Shown here: positions 61,673 to 64,000 of the stretch, piece by piece | Layout of the letters: every line of letters starts with the position of its first letter | Numbering within the stretch: position 1 is the stretch's first letter | Source of the DNA: Clostridiales bacterium | GTDB lineage: Bacteria; Bacillota; Clostridia; Oscillospirales; Oscillospiraceae | NCBI GenBank assembly: GCA_004551945.1 | Contig: SFPN01000013.1 | Coordinates: 62,001 to 126,000, forward strand | Length of the DNA: 64,000 nt | Direction of reading: 5' to 3' | Notes under the pieces: generated by a model | Told to the model about the DNA's origin: nothing | Databases searched by the model: none | Seen by the model: only the letters and a program-made list of their open reading frames with translations | Made by a program: the position numbers and the translations under genes

Positions 61673-63052
61673 ATGGCAGCAAACAAGGAAATCCCCTACA
61701 AGATCTATCTGGAAGAAAACGAAATGCCTAAGGCATGGTACAACGTCCGGGCTGACATGAAGAACAAGCCCGCCCCCCTCCTGAACCCCGGCACTCACCA
61801 GCCCATGACCGCTCAGGAGCTGGAAGGGGTGTTCTGCGCCGAACTGGTGCAGCAGGAGCTGGACAACACCACCGCTTACATTCCCATCCCCCAGGAAATC
61901 CAGAATTTCTATAAGATGTACCGTCCCTCCCCCCTGGTCCGGGCTTACTGCCTGGAGGAGAAGCTGAAGACCCCCGCCAAGATCTACTACAAGTTCGAGG
62001 GCAACAACACCTCCGGCAGCCACAAGCTGAACTCCGCTATCGCCCAGGCCTATTACGCCAAGAAGCAGGGCCTGAAGGGCGTCACCACCGAGACCGGCGC
62101 CGGTCAGTGGGGCACCGCTCTGTCCATGGCCTGCGCCTACCTGGACCTGGACTGCCAGGTGTACATGGTGAAGGTGAGCTATGAGCAGAAGCCCTTCCGC
62201 CGGGAAGTGATGCGCACCTACGGCGCCTCCGTCACCCCCTCCCCCTCCAACACCACCAACGTGGGCCGTCAGATCCTGGCCGAGCACCCGGGCACCACCG
62301 GCTCCCTGGGCTGCGCCATCTCCGAGGCCGTGGAGGCCGCTGTCACCCAGGAGGGTTACCGCTATGTGCTGGGCTCCGTGCTGAACCAGGTGCTGCTGCA
62401 CCAGTCCGTCATCGGCCTGGAGACCAAGGCCGCCCTGGACAAGTACGGCATCAAGCCCGACATCATCATCGGCTGCGCCGGCGGCGGCTCCAACCTGGGC
62501 GGTCTGATCTCCCCCTTCGCCGGGGACATGCTCCGGGGCGAGGCCAACTACCGGATCATCGCCGTGGAACCCGCCTCCTGCCCCAGCCTGACCCGGGGCA
62601 AGTACGCCTATGACTTCTGCGACACCGGCAAGGTCTGCCCCCTGGCCAAGATGTACACCCTGGGCAGCAACTTTATCCCCTCCGCCAACCACGCCGGCGG
62701 TCTGCGGTATCACGGCATGAGCAGCATCGTCAGCCAGCTCTACCACGACGGCCTCATCGAGGCCACCAGCGTGGAGCAGACCAAGGTCTTTGAGGCGGCT
62801 GAGTACTTTGCCCGGGTGGAAGGCATCCTGCCCGCTCCCGAGTCCAGCCACGCCATCCGGGTGGCCATCGACGAGGCCATCAAGTGCCGGGAGACCGGCG
62901 AGGAGAAGACCATCGTCTTCGGCCTCACCGGCACGGGCTACTTTGACATGGTGGCCTATGAGAAGTTCAACAATGGGGAGATGGGCGACTACATCCCCAC
63001 CGACGAAGAGCTGGAAAAGAGCTTCACCACCCTGCCCCAGGTGGAGGAGTAA
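61673..63052 (+). CDS. trpB: Tryptophan synthase beta chain, TrpB2 type
   Basis: PLP enzyme that joins indole and serine to make tryptophan. The 459-residue protein is longer than classical TrpB (about 400) and has the TrpB2 pattern: YRPSPLVRAYCLEEKL, the PLP-lysine block NNTSGSHKLNSAIAQAYYA, ETGAGQWGTALSMA, CAGGGSNLGGLISPF and GLTGTGYFDMVAY. No trpA or other trp gene is adjacent, so it may salvage external indole. It is under a tryptophan T-box and is followed by its own terminator. AAAGGAG precedes the ATG. Confidence 0.94.
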   Translation: MAANKEIPYKIYLEENEMPKAWYNVRADMKNKPAPLLNPGTHQPMTAQELEGVFCAELVQQELDNTTAYIPIPQEIQNFYKMYRPSPLVRAYCLEEKLKTPAKIYYKFEGNNTSGSHKLNSAIAQAYYAKKQGLKGVTTETGAGQWGTALSMACAYLDLDCQVYMVKVSYEQKPFRREVMRTYGASVTPSPSNTTNVGRQILAEHPGTTGSLGCAISEAVEAAVTQEGYRYVLGSVLNQVLLHQSVIGLETKAALDKYGIKPDIIIGCAGGGSNLGGLISPFAGDMLRGEANYRIIAVEPASCPSLTRGKYAYDFCDTGKVCPLAKMYTLGSNFIPSANHAGGLRYHGMSSIVSQLYHDGLIEATSVEQTKVFEAAEYFARVEGILPAPESSHAIRVAIDEAIKCRETGEEKTIVFGLTGTGYFDMVAYEKFNNGEMGDYIPTDEELEKSFTTLPQVEE

Positions 63053-63065
63053 TTCCCACAAAATC

Positions 63066-63097
63066 AAAAAGGATGGCCTCCGGGCCATCCTTTTTTT
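63066..63097 (+). terminator. Terminator of trpB
   Basis: Thirteen-base-pair stem AAAAAGGATGGCC/GGCCATCCTTTTT with a TCCG loop and seven T. Confidence 0.93.
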
Positions 63098-63157
63098 GCT
63101 TCCGGTGAACCATACTCCGTCCTCAGGCGTATGTCTATGTGAAAGGAGGCGCGAGCG

Positions 63158-63646
63158 ATGGACCAGTACATCCGGCAATACGGGAAACGTCTGTATGGGC
63201 TGTGCCTCACCCTCTGCGCCCGCCCCCACGACGCGGAGGACCTGTATCAGGACACCTGGATGAAGGCCCTGGAGCATCTGGACCAGTACGACCCTGCCCG
63301 GCCCTTCCTGCCCTGGGTCACCCGCATCTGCGTGAACACCTACCGCAGCCGTCTGCGGCGGCTGGCCCGCAGCCCGGTGTTCAACGGCTTTCCCACCAGC
63401 CAGGAGAAGGACGACCTTCTCTCTCAGGTCCCCGCCCCGGAAAAACCCGACTACAGCCCCCTCCACCAGGCCATTGACGGCCTGCCGGAGAAGCTGCGGG
63501 TGGCGGTGATCCTGTACTATTTCCAGGACATGGACGTGAACTCCGCCGCCCAGGTCCTGGGGGTCCCTCCGGGGACGGTAAAATCCCGGCTGCACAAGGC
63601 CCGGGCCAAACTGAAGGAGGTGCTGGGAAATGACCCCGATCTATGA
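63158..63646 (+). CDS. ECF-type RNA polymerase sigma factor
   Basis: A 162-residue sigma-70 family protein of the extracytoplasmic-function group. Region 2 includes RPHDAEDLYQDTWMKALEHL (about residues 23-42); region 4 is a helix-turn-helix with SAAQVLGVPPGTVKSRLHKA (about 129-148). AAAGGAGG precedes the ATG. It overlaps the next membrane-protein gene by 17 nt; such genes beside ECF sigma factors often act as anti-sigma factors. The signal and regulon are unknown. Confidence 0.93.
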   Translation: MDQYIRQYGKRLYGLCLTLCARPHDAEDLYQDTWMKALEHLDQYDPARPFLPWVTRICVNTYRSRLRRLARSPVFNGFPTSQEKDDLLSQVPAPEKPDYSPLHQAIDGLPEKLRVAVILYYFQDMDVNSAAQVLGVPPGTVKSRLHKARAKLKEVLGNDPDL

Positions 63647-63908
63647 CTTTGAAGCCGCGAGTCCCCCTGTCCTGACAGAGACGATCCTGCGGGCCAGGGC
63701 AGAGGAAAAGAAGCTCCGCCGCCAGACCGCCCTGGTGACCCTGGCGGCTGTGCTCACCCAGGTCTGCCTGGTGGTGCTGGGCCTTGTCCTGTACCCCGTC
63801 CAGCCCCAGGCTGCCCTGGCCTGCTTTATCTACCTGTGCCTGTCCACCGCCGGAGGCGGGGTGGTGGCCCTGACCTACACCCGGAAAAGGAGGTTTCTGC
63901 TGTCATGA
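63630..63908 (+). CDS. Small membrane protein, possible anti-sigma partner
   Basis: A 92-residue protein. Residues 1-30 are soluble with the pattern VLTETILRARAEEKKLRRQ, then two spans (about 33-55 and 60-82) and a basic tail. It overlaps the sigma-factor gene and is itself overlapped by the next ORF (ATGA), so all three are translated together. An anti-sigma role is inferred from position and from the short cytoplasmic N-terminus; there is no zinc-type HxxxCxxC motif. Confidence 0.75.
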   Translation: MTPIYDFEAASPPVLTETILRARAEEKKLRRQTALVTLAAVLTQVCLVVLGLVLYPVQPQAALACFIYLCLSTAGGGVVALTYTRKRRFLLS

Positions 63909-64000
63909 GTATCGTTGCTGTGACCCTTCTGTTGGTCCCCCTGTTTTTGGTGATCCCCATTCTCCTGGGGGTTTACACCTACCGGGACGCGAAGCGCCGG
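63905..64000 (+). CDS. Membrane protein, truncated by window edge
   Basis: Begins with an ATGA overlap and reads MSIVAVTLLLVPLFLVIPIL then a basic YRDAKRR at the edge. Only 32 codons are visible: one N-terminal span. Third gene of the ECF sigma unit; function unknown. Confidence 0.65.
   Translation, partial: MSIVAVTLLLVPLFLVIPILLGVYTYRDAKRR

Overview
The window is a continuous stretch of chromosome from a GC-rich, endospore-forming member of the Clostridia. Among cultured groups it most resembles the Oscillospiraceae/Flavonifractor-type gut anaerobes. That placement is inferred from gene content (yqfC/yqfD, YqzL-like, HPr with His15/Ser46, a tryptophan T-box, PucR-ftsEX-ctpA, a Gram-positive dcw cluster) and from GC-biased codon use. 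No alignment was run. Strong AGGAGG-type ribosome sites and TTGACA/TATAAT promoters with 17-nt spacers recur throughout. I found no tRNA or rRNA gene, CRISPR array, prophage or insertion sequence.

Layout: 1-6.3 kb is central metabolism: a truncated 3-hydroxyacyl-CoA dehydrogenase, isocitrate dehydrogenase and an aconitase-family enzyme on the minus strand, divergent from citrate synthase. Together the last three would run citrate to 2-oxoglutarate. 6.4-7.4 kb holds two small unknown membrane proteins. 7.5-15 kb is a sporulation/RNA/DNA-maintenance run: yqfC, yqfD, phoH, a ybeY-era fusion, a YqzL-like small ORF, recO and mutS2. 15-19 kb has HPr, uvrC, rsmD, coaD and a coiled-coil protein. 19.2-20.8 kb is a cation/proton antiporter on the minus strand.

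21-33.6 kb is a reduced dcw (division and cell wall) cluster: rsmH, ftsL-like, a class B PBP with PASTA domains, murE, mraY, ftsW, murG, murA, divIB/ftsQ and ftsZ. mraZ, murF, murD, murC, murB and ftsA are not present here. 33.7-36.6 kb holds a SLOG protein, an ECF transporter S component, DNA polymerase IV and a DUF1294 protein. 36.7-41.7 kb is the str region: an L7Ae-like protein, rpsL, rpsG, fusA and tuf. The rpsG reading frame is broken by an apparent 49-nt deletion.

41.7-48.4 kb has MscS, a DUF4830 protein, an RsuA-type pseudouridine synthase, then PucR-type regulator, ftsE, ftsX, a 40-residue membrane ORF and ctpA. 48.5-59.6 kb is greA-lysS, trkH-trkA, an rRNA methyltransferase, dprA, topA, trmFO and plsX. 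59.6-61.2 kb is acpP, rnc and a DUF4430 protein. A tryptophan-specific T-box then precedes a TrpB2-type tryptophan synthase beta gene, and the window ends in an ECF sigma factor operon cut by the right edge.

Most of the window is conserved housekeeping DNA. I found no convincing new multi-gene system. The points most worth checking are the broken rpsG, the YbeY-Era fusion with a well-placed internal start for Era, the structured rpsL-rpsG spacer, two small ORFs, and a probable CTG start for dinB.
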